Assembly: GCA_050309775.1 (NCBI GenBank)
Contig: JBNRMV010000007.1
Location: 1-64,000, forward strand
Reading direction: 5' to 3'
DNA: 64,000 bases
From: DTU072 sp050309775
GTDB lineage: Bacteria; Bacillota; Clostridia; Christensenellales; DTU072
Below the pieces are notes generated by a model, which was not told where the DNA came from, did not search any database, and worked only from the letters and a program-made list of their open reading frames with translations. Shown here piece by piece: positions 33,056-42,278 of the stretch (position 1 is its first letter; each line of letters starts with the position of its first letter). The translations under genes were made by a program, and so were the position numbers.

Positions 33056-35068
33056 TTAGTTTTGCAAGCCCAATTTGGCTGTTTGCTCAAGCGTATCTAT
33101 ATCATAAGATGTCACAAAATTGTCGCTTATGGTATAAATATAGTCGCCTATTTGGATGCCTCTGGTAATGAAACTCAAATAATCATCATAATAGCCGTTC
33201 CAATCGTTGGCGTCTACATCTTTTGTAAGGTTTGTAAGCGTGTCTCTTAGCACAAGTTTGTTTTCGTCTTCTAGTGAAAGGTCAAACTTAAACACCGCCA
33301 GACCTTGCGTCATTGAGGAATAATAGTAGTTTTCCGTATATTGCCAATTCTCATAGCTGAAAGCAATAAGCCCTCTGTCCTTATTGTAAAGCAGCGCTTT
33401 GGGATTATAGAATATTTCTGCATGGCAGCTGCCGGGAATTTCCACGGTCTTGACATTTACGGCCTCTGCTCCCGAATTGTCATAGAGCGACACTTTCAGC
33501 CCCGTCCATACCGTCCACTCTCCATATATTGATGTTTCGACACGCGACATCATGCCTATGCCCACGGTATAATCAGTGCCTTCGATGAAATGAATATAGT
33601 GGCTGACTCCATCTTCTTTCAGTTCGCCCGTAATAAACGGGTGCGCCGGGTCGGTTAAATCAAAGATAAAATACGGGTCCATATTCCTAAAGGTTACCAT
33701 TACGCCCTTGTTTCCGTTGAATCTCACAGAATAAATCCTTTCGCCTTCGGCAATGTTCTCCACCTTACCGATGACGGTCAAATCGCCTTTCAGCACATAC
33801 ATATTGCTGTAAGTTTTTTGGGAATACACCGTCGTCGCAACACGCAAATAACCGTTGTATTCGTCAAGAGAGTATCTGTCCTTGACCATGCCGTCAACTC
33901 TGCCGATTGCCTTTTGTTTCAGGTCGGACAAAGCAATTTTTACCAGCCTTGTTCTGGGCATATAATCGTAACTTTGTTTTACCCAGCCGAAAATATTAGT
34001 TCCATAGACGCTGTTGTTGTCATATGTCGCCACATAAATATTTTCTGCGGAAACATAGATTTCTCCGCCCAATCCCAAATATGCCAGCATGGCTGAATCG
34101 GCATCGGGGGTGTCAAGCGCTATTTCTCCAATTATTAAATAGGAATAATAACTTATATCACCATATATATAAATATTTTCAACAGGTATTTTTACGGCGT
34201 CCAAGCCCTTCGCGGTGTCGGTAATGGTAGGAATATAATCTTCTTCCTGCGCATACCCGAAGTTGTAATTTATCATATAATAAAGTTTGTTGCCGTCCTG
34301 CTTCAGTCTTGATGAAAAATAAGAACCGTCTATGATAATTTGTCTTTTTATGGTCGGCTCCGCCTTGTCCGTAATGTCATATACCCTTATGTCTGTCTTT
34401 GTGTAAGTCATGTAAGATATACAGTCCATCAACGGTACAATTCCGCTTCTGTAAGCAAAAGCCTTTTGCTCATAAATGCCGCCTATCATAATCAGAGTGT
34501 TGCCGCTGACATAAAGTTCTTGCGGAACATAATTGTCTACGGTGACGGCGCTTTTTATGGTCAGCGCCCCGTTGTCCGTTTCAATAATAAAACAACCTTT
34601 TGTGCTGAGCTTATAAATAAATTTGCCGTCATTCTTGACGATATCGCCCTCGTCCATTCCCTCGGTCTGAATGTTGGTTTGGGAATAATCCTCCTCTACT
34701 GCAGCGTTTTCATCTTGCCCCGGCGCACTTGCGCTGTCTTTTTCCATAAAACCGCCTATGCTGTTTCGAAAGCTAAAACGGTTTTGTAGTTTGTTATATT
34801 TCTCTATTGCCTTATAAACCTCAGAATAAGCGCTTGCTCTCATCGGCTCTCCGTTCATAACCTTTTGCGGCGTATATATCGACGCCATTGCCGTCAGCCC
34901 CAATACGGCCACTAAAGCCACTATCAATGTTACGGCTAATCCTTTTTTCATTGAAAACCTCCTTTCCCCTCTCGGACTGCGTCCTGCTGCGACAGCTTTG
35001 GCGCGGATAACTTCCTTTTGCGCAAAGTTGTCGTCTATTGCTTTTTTTAAGAAATTCTTTTCTTTCAT
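33056..35068 (-). CDS. membrane-anchored beta-propeller protein (PF09826 type)
   Basis: 670 aa. Residues 1-42 are a basic cytoplasmic tail (KKAIDDNFAQKEVIRAKAVAAGR), 43-62 form one membrane helix (GLAVTLIVALVAVLGLTAMA), and the rest is outside. The outer part has the family signature YSQTNIQTEGMDEGDIVKND (about 128-147) followed by repeated beta-strand blades such as ISYYSYLIIGEIALD and GDLTVIGKVENIAEGERIYSVRF. The start ATG overlaps the stop of the sigma factor gene as ATGA. A short cytoplasmic tail, one helix and a sensor-like outer domain behind a sigma factor is the layout of an anti-sigma factor; no known anti-sigma domain is recognisable in the tail, so this is an inference. Confidence 0.88.
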   Translation of the reverse strand: MKEKNFLKKAIDDNFAQKEVIRAKAVAAGRSPRGERRFSMKKGLAVTLIVALVAVLGLTAMASIYTPQKVMNGEPMRASAYSEVYKAIEKYNKLQNRFSFRNSIGGFMEKDSASAPGQDENAAVEEDYSQTNIQTEGMDEGDIVKNDGKFIYKLSTKGCFIIETDNGALTIKSAVTVDNYVPQELYVSGNTLIMIGGIYEQKAFAYRSGIVPLMDCISYMTYTKTDIRVYDITDKAEPTIKRQIIIDGSYFSSRLKQDGNKLYYMINYNFGYAQEEDYIPTITDTAKGLDAVKIPVENIYIYGDISYYSYLIIGEIALDTPDADSAMLAYLGLGGEIYVSAENIYVATYDNNSVYGTNIFGWVKQSYDYMPRTRLVKIALSDLKQKAIGRVDGMVKDRYSLDEYNGYLRVATTVYSQKTYSNMYVLKGDLTVIGKVENIAEGERIYSVRFNGNKGVMVTFRNMDPYFIFDLTDPAHPFITGELKEDGVSHYIHFIEGTDYTVGIGMMSRVETSIYGEWTVWTGLKVSLYDNSGAEAVNVKTVEIPGSCHAEIFYNPKALLYNKDRGLIAFSYENWQYTENYYYSSMTQGLAVFKFDLSLEDENKLVLRDTLTNLTKDVDANDWNGYYDDYLSFITRGIQIGDYIYTISDNFVTSYDIDTLEQTAKLGLQN

Positions 35069-35610
35069 GTCGCCTCCTCGCCGCCATATAACTTCCTCAA
35101 CTTCCCAATGGTTCTGTACAACTTGTGTTTTACATTTGATTCCGTCATCTCAAGCAGCTCCGCCACCTCTCTGAGCGGTTTGTCCAGATGAAAATGCAGC
35201 ACAAATATTTTTTGAATGTCGGTGGGGTATGTCCGTATCTGCCGCCATACCTCTTTTATGGTATAGGAATTTATATAGCTTTCTTCCACATCCTTGTATT
35301 CAAATCTAAAGTTCTCGGTTTCTTCGCCCTCCTTGTTCTTTTTTGTCAGCGGCACAAGATTTTTCAAACGGGCTTTCAGCGAATAATGCCGATATACCCT
35401 TACTTTTGCTATCCTCAACAAAAGCGCATGCTCATTTTTTATATATGAGATGCCCTTTTTGTCGATTACGGAAAAAAACTCTGCAAAAGTCTCCTGGACG
35501 ATGTCCTCTACATAGCCTATATCGCTGCATTTTGCCACTACAAAAGTCATTACCTTTTGGTAATACTTATCATAGGTGGTATTGAAATAGGTGTATTTTA
35601 TATCGTCCAT
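35065..35610 (-). CDS. ECF-type RNA polymerase sigma factor
   Basis: 181 aa with region 2 (YDKYYQKVMTFVVAKCSDIGYVEDIVQETFAEFF, about 14-47) and region 4 (FVLHFHLDKPLREVAELLEMTESNVKHKLYRTIGKLRKLYG, about 135-176), and no region 3, as in ECF sigma factors. The middle linker is unusually charged (KNKEGEETENFRFEYKDVEES). The ATG has GGAGG 6 bases upstream. It forms a two-gene unit with the beta-propeller gene. A GGAAC element 45 bases upstream of the start resembles an ECF -35 box, suggesting possible self-regulation, but the -10 region cannot be assigned. Confidence 0.9.
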   Translation of the reverse strand: MDDIKYTYFNTTYDKYYQKVMTFVVAKCSDIGYVEDIVQETFAEFFSVIDKKGISYIKNEHALLLRIAKVRVYRHYSLKARLKNLVPLTKKNKEGEETENFRFEYKDVEESYINSYTIKEVWRQIRTYPTDIQKIFVLHFHLDKPLREVAELLEMTESNVKHKLYRTIGKLRKLYGGEEAT

Positions 35611-35750
35611 GCGCCTCCGACACTATATAAGTGCAGGGAAAAAGGATTTTAGTTCCAAACAAAACTAAAAAAATTATAACATTTTCAAAAATATATGTAA
35701 ATGACCCCTTGCCGCATACGATGGCAAACAAAGGCTAATAATGACTGAAG

Positions 35751-37280
35751 TTATGAACTGCGCTGATTCAGCAGCATGCTTATTTCGGGGTGGCGGGCAA
35801 GCTGCTTATGGATTTTGCCATTGGCATTATGTATTCTTACTTGTTTCTTTTTTGCCTTACTAATAAGAAAATCCGTAAAAGTCGCATCTATTTCAACGAC
35901 ATCGGTCATGTCAAGCACCAACTCCGCGCTGCTTGCGGTGTCAAAAAGTTTGTCATAGTTCATATACGATATGCTGCCTTTCAGCTTTGTTGTGCCGTCA
36001 ATAATTTCCTTTTCCGCCGTATGCTTTTTTACATACCTCTTAAACAGCTGATACCCCAAAGAAAGGGAAGTGCATACGAGTATTGCCACCACCAAATCAA
36101 AAGCCACCGTCAGCGCAAAGGTCAACGCCATAAGCCCAATATCCACAGGCGTGGTTTTTAATACTTTTTTTATTTCCTCAACATTCAGCATATTGTAGCA
36201 CACAACAATGAGAATGGCGGCAAAAACGGTCATAGGTATATATTTTGCGTACGGCATCAGAAACAGCGAAAGTAGTAATATCACTACCGAATGCACTACG
36301 GCAGCAACCGGCGTTCTGCCTCCGCTTCTAATATTTGCGGAAGTGCGCGCTATGGCGCCTGTCGCAGGCAGTCCGCCGAAAAGCGAGGACGCTATATTAG
36401 CAACACCCTGACCGATAAGTTCCATATTTGGGTTGTGCTTTGAATGCGTCATACCGTCAGCTACGACCGCCGACAGCAGCGATTCGACAGCCGCAAGAAA
36501 GGCAATCGTTACAGCCGGCACTATCAGCGAGGGCAGTTGGGAAAAATCAAAAAAGCCAAAACTAAAGGAAATATTTATGTTCACCGTACCAAAAATGTCG
36601 CCAAGCGTGATGCACTTTGTCGGCAAAAATAGGTTTATTACTGTGCATACTATTATAGCAACCAACGGACCGGGCAATATCTTTTGGATTTTTGGCACAA
36701 GCGCAATTATTGCAACGGCAAACACGCCCATTGCTACGGTTATCCATGACAACTGCGCTATATGCGAAAGCGTATATACCAGCTTATGCAAATTTTCTGA
36801 AGGCATATCCTTTAGCCCCAGTCCGAGAAAGTCATTTATCTGACCGATAAAGATTGTCACGGCTATACCTGCGGTAAACCCTGTTATTATAGGCAAGGGT
36901 ATGTATTTTATCAGTTTGCCCAATCGCAGCAAGCCCATAATGATGATAAAGATACCTGCCATAAATGTCGCCATAACCAGCCCTGACATGCCGTTCTTGG
37001 CAATTATTCCAAATACTATTACAACAAAAGCTCCCGTCGGTCCGCTTACTTGCGTCTTGCTGCCGCCAAGTACCGCCGCAACGCCGCCTGCAAAAATTGC
37101 CGTAATAAGCCCGACCGCCGGACCGGCGCCCGAAGCAATGGCAAGCGCAATGCTTAAAGGAAGCGCAATTATTCCGACAATAATGCCGGCTATGCAATCC
37201 TTTAATAACCTATTAGCCGTATACCCGTCCTGTAAGGACAATACCAGTTCCGGAATTAACTTTTGTTTTTGTTTTTTCAT
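35751..37280 (-). CDS. SulP family anion transporter with STAS domain
   Basis: 509 aa. Many membrane helices from DCIAGIIVGIIALPLSIALAIASGAGPAVGL to SLSLGYQLF (about 25-420), including the family segment GGSKTQVSGPTGAFVVIV, then a C-terminal STAS domain (about 430-505: LKGSISYMNYDKLFDTASSAELVLDMTDVVEIDATFTDFLIS). SulP proteins import sulfate, bicarbonate or dicarboxylates; the substrate cannot be told here. It lies downstream of the superoxide reductase gene, but a promoter and a hairpin lie between them, so it is probably transcribed separately. AAGGAGATAT precedes the ATG. Confidence 0.94.
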   Translation of the reverse strand: MKKQKQKLIPELVLSLQDGYTANRLLKDCIAGIIVGIIALPLSIALAIASGAGPAVGLITAIFAGGVAAVLGGSKTQVSGPTGAFVVIVFGIIAKNGMSGLVMATFMAGIFIIIMGLLRLGKLIKYIPLPIITGFTAGIAVTIFIGQINDFLGLGLKDMPSENLHKLVYTLSHIAQLSWITVAMGVFAVAIIALVPKIQKILPGPLVAIIVCTVINLFLPTKCITLGDIFGTVNINISFSFGFFDFSQLPSLIVPAVTIAFLAAVESLLSAVVADGMTHSKHNPNMELIGQGVANIASSLFGGLPATGAIARTSANIRSGGRTPVAAVVHSVVILLLSLFLMPYAKYIPMTVFAAILIVVCYNMLNVEEIKKVLKTTPVDIGLMALTFALTVAFDLVVAILVCTSLSLGYQLFKRYVKKHTAEKEIIDGTTKLKGSISYMNYDKLFDTASSAELVLDMTDVVEIDATFTDFLISKAKKKQVRIHNANGKIHKQLARHPEISMLLNQRSS

Positions 37281-37302
37281 ATATCTCCTTTTTTTCTACG
37301 AA

Positions 37303-37327
37303 AAAGCAGACTCGGATAGAGCCTGCT
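37303..37327 (-). other. stem-loop with T run just before sulP
   Basis: AGCAGGCTC and GAGTCTGCT pair (9 bp, one G-U) around TATCC, followed by TTTTTC. It could terminate the superoxide reductase transcript. Because the sulP promoter would start transcription only a few bases before the stem, it would also be a 5'-terminal hairpin on the sulP mRNA. Confidence 0.7.
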
Positions 37328-37339
37328 CAAACTACTTTG

Positions 37340-37367
37340 ATTATATCATTTATTATTTTCTTTGCAA
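37340..37367 (-). promoter_or_regulatory. probable sulP promoter
   Basis: Minus-strand TTGCAA (37362-37367), 16-base spacer, TATAAT (37340-37345), located between the dfx stop and the hairpin. Confidence 0.6.
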
Positions 37368-37388
37368 CTGTTTTGACGGGGTACGGTT

Positions 37389-37772
37389 TTATTTAATTTC
37401 GGTTTTCCAAAGTCCGTGCAGGTTGCAATATTCATAAGCCGCCACGGCTTTGTCATCAGCTAAAGCAAAGACAGCTTTGGGTTCTTGACCGGGTTTAAGA
37501 GCCTTGCGCTGACCGCCCTGTTCTGTTTCCAAATAAATCCATTGTATATAATGTTCTTGAATCATAGGGTGCGCAACGCTGCCGACAGATACCGTCACTT
37601 TGTCGCCCTCAACCGCTGCGACAGGCAAATGCTTTTCGTACGCTCCTTCGCTGGTGTTGGCAACAAGTTCTGTCATGTCTTCGCCGCAGCAAACCATAGG
37701 TATGCCTGCATCCTCAATCAATCCTACGATATTTCCGCAAATGTCGCATCTGAAAAACTTTATTCTGCTCAT
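37389..37772 (-). CDS. dfx: desulfoferrodoxin (two-iron superoxide reductase)
   Basis: Reduces superoxide to hydrogen peroxide without releasing oxygen, a defence of anaerobes. 127 aa. The N-terminal desulforedoxin domain has the Cys4 iron site C9, C12, C28 and C29. The catalytic non-heme iron site is H48, H68, H74, C116 and H119 (YEYCNLHGLW). Both centres are intact, so this is the two-iron class. It has its own promoter and GGAGGA ribosome site. No rubredoxin or rubrerythrin gene is adjacent. Confidence 0.96.
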   Translation of the reverse strand: MSRIKFFRCDICGNIVGLIEDAGIPMVCCGEDMTELVANTSEGAYEKHLPVAAVEGDKVTVSVGSVAHPMIQEHYIQWIYLETEQGGQRKALKPGQEPKAVFALADDKAVAAYEYCNLHGLWKTEIK

Positions 37773-37806
37773 TTTGTGTCCTCCTGAACTTTTATTTAAT
37801 AGTTAT

Positions 37807-37835
37807 ATTATACCGCATAACCTACCTTTTGTCTA
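37807..37835 (-). promoter_or_regulatory. sigma-A promoter of dfx
   Basis: Minus-strand TAGACA (37830-37835), 17-base spacer, TATAAT (37807-37812), about 35 bases before the ATG, in the gap after gltX. Confidence 0.65.
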
Positions 37836-37837
37836 TG

Positions 37838-39274
37838 TCAAAAATTTTCAACAAGCTGCTGACTGTATGACAGTCGTCGCAGGCTCTCCTCTTTTCCCAA
37901 CAACTCGGCTATTTCTATGGCTCCGCCGGGGGTCGACGCTTTGCCGGTCAGCGCTAAGCGCGCGCAAAACAACGTTTGTCCTTTTTTTATGCCGGCATTT
38001 AGGCTTTCTTCAGTCAGCGCGTTCATTATATTTTCTTCGGTGAACTCAATATCTTTCAGTGCCGTTTGGGCTACTTCTATTGCTTGTTTGGCTATCTCAA
38101 GATTGGTTTTCATTTTCTTGTGCTCAAATAAAGACAGGTCATACTCTCCGAATTCCTCAAGAAAGTTTATCATGTCTGGAATGTCGGACAAGACTTCTAC
38201 CCTATGATGCAGCAGCTTTGAAATCAACATATAATCGTATTTGTCCTTGATTTTTGAGTTCTGGTAAAACGGTATTGCAAGCTCATTAAACTCTTCCGTC
38301 GTCTTTTCGCGTAAATAAAGTGCGTTCAGCCACCGCATTTTTTGTTCGTCAAATATGCTTGATGATTTTGAAATGCCCTCCACGCTGAACATATCGATAA
38401 GTTCAGACATTGAAAGTTTTTCTTCATTGCCTTTTGGCGACCAGCCCAGCAGCGCAATATAATTTATTATTGCTTCGGGTAAAAAGCCTTTCCGCAGAAA
38501 GTCCTCAAAGTTTGCGTCTCCGAAACGCTTGCTGAGTTTGCGTTGCGCGTCCTTCATAATTGGAGGCAAATGCATATATTGCGGCCGCTGCCAGCCAAAA
38601 CTGTCATATATGAGGTTATATTTTGGTGTACTGGAGAGATATTCCGTGCCGCGTATGACATGCGTTATGCCCATGAGGTGGTCGTCTACGACATTTGCAA
38701 AATTGTAAGTTGGCATGCCATCGCTTTTAAGCAATATATTGTCCTCAAGTTCCGAACAAGGCACGCTGATTTTGCCGAACACCATGTCCTCATAGGAGCT
38801 TTCTCCCTCTGTGGGCATGTTCTGTCTGATAACATAGGGAATACCTGAGGCAAGTTTTTCTTCAATTTCTTTTTTTGACAGGCGCAAACAGCTCTTGTCA
38901 TATCTTCTTATGCCGTTTTCGTCGCACAGCGTATCCAATCTTTCTTTGTCGCAAAAACAATAATATGCGCCGCCTTTTTCGACAAGTTCCTGAGCGTACC
39001 TTATATAAATATCCTTGCGCTGGCTTTGAACATACGGTCCTACTCCGCCATCTTTGAATGGACCTTCGTCTATTTTAATACCTGCCTTGTCCAGCGTATT
39101 GTAAATGGTTTCTATTGCGCCCTCAACATACCGCTCTGTGTCGGTATCCTCAATACGCAAAATAAAATCCCCTTTGTTTTTTCTTGCAAACAAATAAGCG
39201 TACAACGCCGTCCGCAAGTTGCCGATATGCATAAAGCCCGTGGGGCTGGGCGCAAACCTTGTTCTTACCTTCAT
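37838..39274 (-). CDS. gltX: glutamyl-tRNA synthetase
   Basis: Class I synthetase of 478 aa charging tRNA-Glu (and in most Firmicutes also tRNA-Gln). VRTRFAPSPTGFMHIGNLRTALY has the HIGH-type motif as HIGN, LRIEDTDTER is the glutamate-binding segment, and the KMSKS-type loop is RKLSKRFGD. The zinc-like insert CDKERLDTLCDENGIRRYDKSC is present. The ATG at 39274 has GGAGGAG upstream; the frame continues 12 codons further but without a ribosome site. Single gene, divergent from pepV. Confidence 0.97.
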   Translation of the reverse strand: MKVRTRFAPSPTGFMHIGNLRTALYAYLFARKNKGDFILRIEDTDTERYVEGAIETIYNTLDKAGIKIDEGPFKDGGVGPYVQSQRKDIYIRYAQELVEKGGAYYCFCDKERLDTLCDENGIRRYDKSCLRLSKKEIEEKLASGIPYVIRQNMPTEGESSYEDMVFGKISVPCSELEDNILLKSDGMPTYNFANVVDDHLMGITHVIRGTEYLSSTPKYNLIYDSFGWQRPQYMHLPPIMKDAQRKLSKRFGDANFEDFLRKGFLPEAIINYIALLGWSPKGNEEKLSMSELIDMFSVEGISKSSSIFDEQKMRWLNALYLREKTTEEFNELAIPFYQNSKIKDKYDYMLISKLLHHRVEVLSDIPDMINFLEEFGEYDLSLFEHKKMKTNLEIAKQAIEVAQTALKDIEFTEENIMNALTEESLNAGIKKGQTLFCARLALTGKASTPGGAIEIAELLGKEESLRRLSYSQQLVENF

Positions 39275-39344
39275 TTCTCCTCCGCAGCCGGCAAAAATCT
39301 TTTTGCCCATATTATATGTTGGTTTATAAATATTACTTATTAGT

Positions 39345-39374
39345 TTAGCACATTTCCACCCTTTAGTGTATAAT
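39345..39374 (+). promoter_or_regulatory. probable promoter of the pepV/hydrolase unit
   Basis: TTAGCA (39345-39350), 18-base spacer, TATAAT (39369-39374). Good -10, weak -35. Confidence 0.5.
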
Positions 39375-39410
39375 ATTTAGTAAGAATGTGTAAAATTCAT
39401 GGAGGTCAAA

Positions 39411-40715
39411 ATGAATTATTCTTTGAATGACGCTATACGCTGGCTGCAAGAATTGTTACGCATAAAAAGCGTTGAAGAGCCTGCCGTTCCCGGGGGCCCT
39501 TTCGGGCAGGGCGTTGCCGACAGTTTGAATTACGCGCTCAACCTTATGAACACACTTGGCTTCCGCACAAAAAACCTTGACGGATACTGCGGCGTTGCAG
39601 ATATAGGCGATGGCGATATGTTTGGCATACTCGTACATTTAGATGTTGTTCCCGAAGGCACTGGCTGGAGTTTTCCTCCATATGGGGCGGAAATTCACGA
39701 TGGCAAGATTTATGCGCGCGGAGCCACGGACGACAAAGGTCCGTTTGTTGCCGTTTTGTATGCCGTCGTAAAACTTCTTCAAGAGGGATTGATTCCGTCC
39801 AAACAAATTCGTTTTATTCTCGGCTGCGATGAAGAGAGCGGCTGGAAATGTATTGAACACTACAACAAGGTGGAACAAATGCCCGACATCGGTATTTCTC
39901 CGGACGGGGATTTTCCTGTAATAAATTGTGAAAAAGGCATTGTATATCATCATCTCTCCTTTCTCTTGCCTGAGGGCATAGCAGAAATCTATGGCGGCGA
40001 ACGGGCAAACATGGTACCTGATTCGGCTTATTGCAAAGCAAAATATTCCGATACCCTTTTTGAGCAAGCAATAGCCGCCGGCGCAAGCGCCGAAAAAGTA
40101 GGAGATTTTCTTGTTTTGCGGGCTGAAGGCGTGTCGGCGCACGGCAGTCACCCGGACAAGGGCGACAATGCGATATACAAACTATTTTCTGCTCTTTCTG
40201 CTGAATATCCTATCTTTTGCAAGCTGTACGACGCTTTTTCTGACAACTGCGGCGAAGACATCGGGTTGGCGCTTAGTGACGAAAAAAGCGGCATGCTTAC
40301 GCTAAACCTGGGAACATGTAAAGTTTCGGGGGAAAACATAGTGTGTGAACTTGATATTCGCCACCCTATAAGCTATAATAAAGATGAGATAACAGCTATT
40401 CTGCAAGAGCGCCTGCCCTGCAAAGTTGAACAAGGCTTCTTCCATTGTCCGCTTTATCTCGACCCACAGCATGCTTTGATAAAAACCTTGCTGAAAGCAT
40501 ATGATGAGGCTACCAACGCAAAAACTCAGTCTTTGCCTATATCTATCGGCGGCGGAACATACGCAAGGGCGCTAAAAACCGGCGTGGCTTTCGGTCCAAT
40601 GTTGCCGGGAATGGTGTCGACAATGCACGAAAAGGACGAATATATATCTCTTGACCACTTTGAATTGTTGGTAAAAATATACTATAAAGCAATGAAGGAA
40701 CTGTGTTTTTTATGA
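39411..40715 (+). CDS. pepV: M20 dipeptidase, PepV/Sapep type
   Basis: Cytoplasmic zinc dipeptidase of 434 aa. Metal ligands and catalytic residues: FGILVHLDVVPEG (H77, D79), GATDDKGP (D107), CDEESGWK (catalytic Glu and ligand Glu) and ISPDGDFPV, with the C-terminal His in STMHEKDEYI. The lid domain (about 165-330) contains the oxyanion His of EGVSAHGSHPDKG. The ATG at 39411 is chosen over an upstream ATG at 39399 because the GGAGG ribosome site lies between them. Its stop overlaps the hydrolase start as ATGA. It releases amino acids from dipeptides. Confidence 0.9.
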   Translation: MNYSLNDAIRWLQELLRIKSVEEPAVPGGPFGQGVADSLNYALNLMNTLGFRTKNLDGYCGVADIGDGDMFGILVHLDVVPEGTGWSFPPYGAEIHDGKIYARGATDDKGPFVAVLYAVVKLLQEGLIPSKQIRFILGCDEESGWKCIEHYNKVEQMPDIGISPDGDFPVINCEKGIVYHHLSFLLPEGIAEIYGGERANMVPDSAYCKAKYSDTLFEQAIAAGASAEKVGDFLVLRAEGVSAHGSHPDKGDNAIYKLFSALSAEYPIFCKLYDAFSDNCGEDIGLALSDEKSGMLTLNLGTCKVSGENIVCELDIRHPISYNKDEITAILQERLPCKVEQGFFHCPLYLDPQHALIKTLLKAYDEATNAKTQSLPISIGGGTYARALKTGVAFGPMLPGMVSTMHEKDEYISLDHFELLVKIYYKAMKELCFL

Positions 40716-41428
40716 AGGAACAAGACAGAAATTCAATATCCGTAGGCGATATTAGCATGAACTACTACCGCAGAGGCAACGGCAACAAGGCATTGGTTCT
40801 CATACACGGCAATTCAGAAAGCGCAAAGATTTTTGCAGACTATATCCAAACAGTCGACCCAAAATACAAGGCATACGCCATTGACACAAGAGGACACGGG
40901 CTTAGCTCAGGCGGCAAAGGCAGTTTTTCCATAAAGACCATGGCAATAGATGTCATGCGTTTCATAAACCAAAAACCCTTTGACTGCGTAAGCATAGTCG
41001 GCTATTCCGACGGAGCAAACATAGCCATGTATCTGGCAAAAATTGCCCCTCAGCTTATTGACAAAATGGTGCTTATCAGCGGCAACCTTTACGCAAAAGC
41101 CATAGACAAAACTTTTTTCAATAAGGCGTTGCTGAAATACAAATTTTATAAATCCTTTGAAAAACTTAATGTTAAAGCAAAAATTGCCGCCAACCGTATG
41201 GAAATTATGCTGAACAACATAGGCGTTTATCCCGAGGACCTGCACAATCTCAACATTCCCACATTGGTTGTTGATGCGGAACATGACCTCATCGACAAGG
41301 AGCATACTGCGCTTATTGCCCGCTCAATCCCCAACGCAAAAAGTCTTACCATAAAAGACTGCGACCATTACAGCATTATGAAAAGCCCTGCGCTGTTCGA
41401 CGCCATAAACGAGTTCATAAATAACTAA
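40712..41428 (+). CDS. alpha/beta hydrolase
   Basis: 238 aa with the canonical alpha/beta hydrolase order: LVLIHGNSESAKIF (oxyanion loop), nucleophile elbow GYSDGANIAMYLA (Ser in GYSDG), catalytic Asp in LVVDAEHDLID and His in KDCDHYSIMKSP. Related to small esterases and peptidases such as BioH or MhpC-like enzymes; substrate unknown. ATG at 40712 overlaps the pepV stop; a GTG at 40703 with a closer AAGGA is an alternative start. Co-transcribed with pepV and overlapping the convergent amidase gene by 4 bases. Confidence 0.88.
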   Translation: MKEQDRNSISVGDISMNYYRRGNGNKALVLIHGNSESAKIFADYIQTVDPKYKAYAIDTRGHGLSSGGKGSFSIKTMAIDVMRFINQKPFDCVSIVGYSDGANIAMYLAKIAPQLIDKMVLISGNLYAKAIDKTFFNKALLKYKFYKSFEKLNVKAKIAANRMEIMLNNIGVYPEDLHNLNIPTLVVDAEHDLIDKEHTALIARSIPNAKSLTIKDCDHYSIMKSPALFDAINEFINN

Positions 41429-42159
41429 ACCGCCACCTCGTCTCCGCTGTTAAAAGAAGTATTGATGCTTAAGTATGCCATTATTCCGCTTGCTATTTGG
41501 TAAGCGATTTTTTTTCTGTATTCCTCTTGTTGAAGCAACATATCTTCTTCTGGATTTGACATAAAGCCGCATTCCACGATTGCCGATGGAAAACGGCTGC
41601 ATTTCAATATATAATAATCTCCGCTCAATGCGGCAAATTCTCGTTTCGCGTACTCCTTGTTTAACGTGTTAAGGCTTGCTTGCAGCGTTTCTGCAAGCGT
41701 TTTGGACGATGCGCTCATATCTTCAAAGAAAGTTTGCGCCCCTCTTCTGGAGGAATCCGACGGAAATTTATTCATATGTATGCTGATAACCAAATCGGGA
41801 GCGGCTTCATTGATAATTTCTTTGCGTTTTTTCATGTCCTGCTGTTTGAAGCTTGAGGTGGCGCCGCCATATAACGCATTGTCATCTTTTCTTGTAAGCA
41901 CGACTTTTATTCCGGCATTTGTAAGATGTTCCTCCACCATTTTTACAATGATTAAATTCAGCTCTTTTTCTTTTACGCCGCTTTTTACGCCTATGACACC
42001 GTTGTCTCTGCCGCCGTGACCGGCGTCCAGCACAACCACATAGTCTTTTGGCGTACTTGTAGCATGCAAGACCTTGGCGGCTACGCCTGCGCCCAACCCC
42101 AGCAAAAGCATTATTACCACGCAAATAATTATTGTTTTCTTCTTTATCACTAATATCAT
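41425..42159 (-). CDS. cwlD: N-acetylmuramoyl-L-alanine amidase, CwlD-like
   Basis: 244 aa. One N-terminal membrane anchor or uncleaved signal (TIIICVVIMLLLGLGAGVAA, about 9-28) and an Amidase_3 domain with the zinc ligands DAGHGGRDNG, the Glu of VKEKELNL, and SIHMNK, plus the catalytic Glu of AIVECGFMSNPEED. Length and layout resemble CwlD, which makes muramic lactam in spore cortex, and a sporulation role would fit spo0A, but general cell-wall amidases look the same. GAGGGGAAG precedes the ATG. Confidence 0.82.
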   Translation of the reverse strand: MILVIKKKTIIICVVIMLLLGLGAGVAAKVLHATSTPKDYVVVLDAGHGGRDNGVIGVKSGVKEKELNLIIVKMVEEHLTNAGIKVVLTRKDDNALYGGATSSFKQQDMKKRKEIINEAAPDLVISIHMNKFPSDSSRRGAQTFFEDMSASSKTLAETLQASLNTLNKEYAKREFAALSGDYYILKCSRFPSAIVECGFMSNPEEDMLLQQEEYRKKIAYQIASGIMAYLSINTSFNSGDEVAV

Positions 42160-42278
42160 CTTCCCCTCACACGATAAATATATTAACAGTGGCGCGACGG
42201 TATCCCTAAATTTGCGTATTGGCTACGCTTTCGACAAAAAATTACATTTATTGCAAACTGTTTTTGATTTTTACGCAG

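Noticed and set aside
42230..42236. Spo0A box (TGTCGAA on the minus strand) beside the DnaA boxes
   Set aside because: The same 7-mer also occurs inside several coding regions, for example near 8375 and 33537, so one copy is not significant alone.
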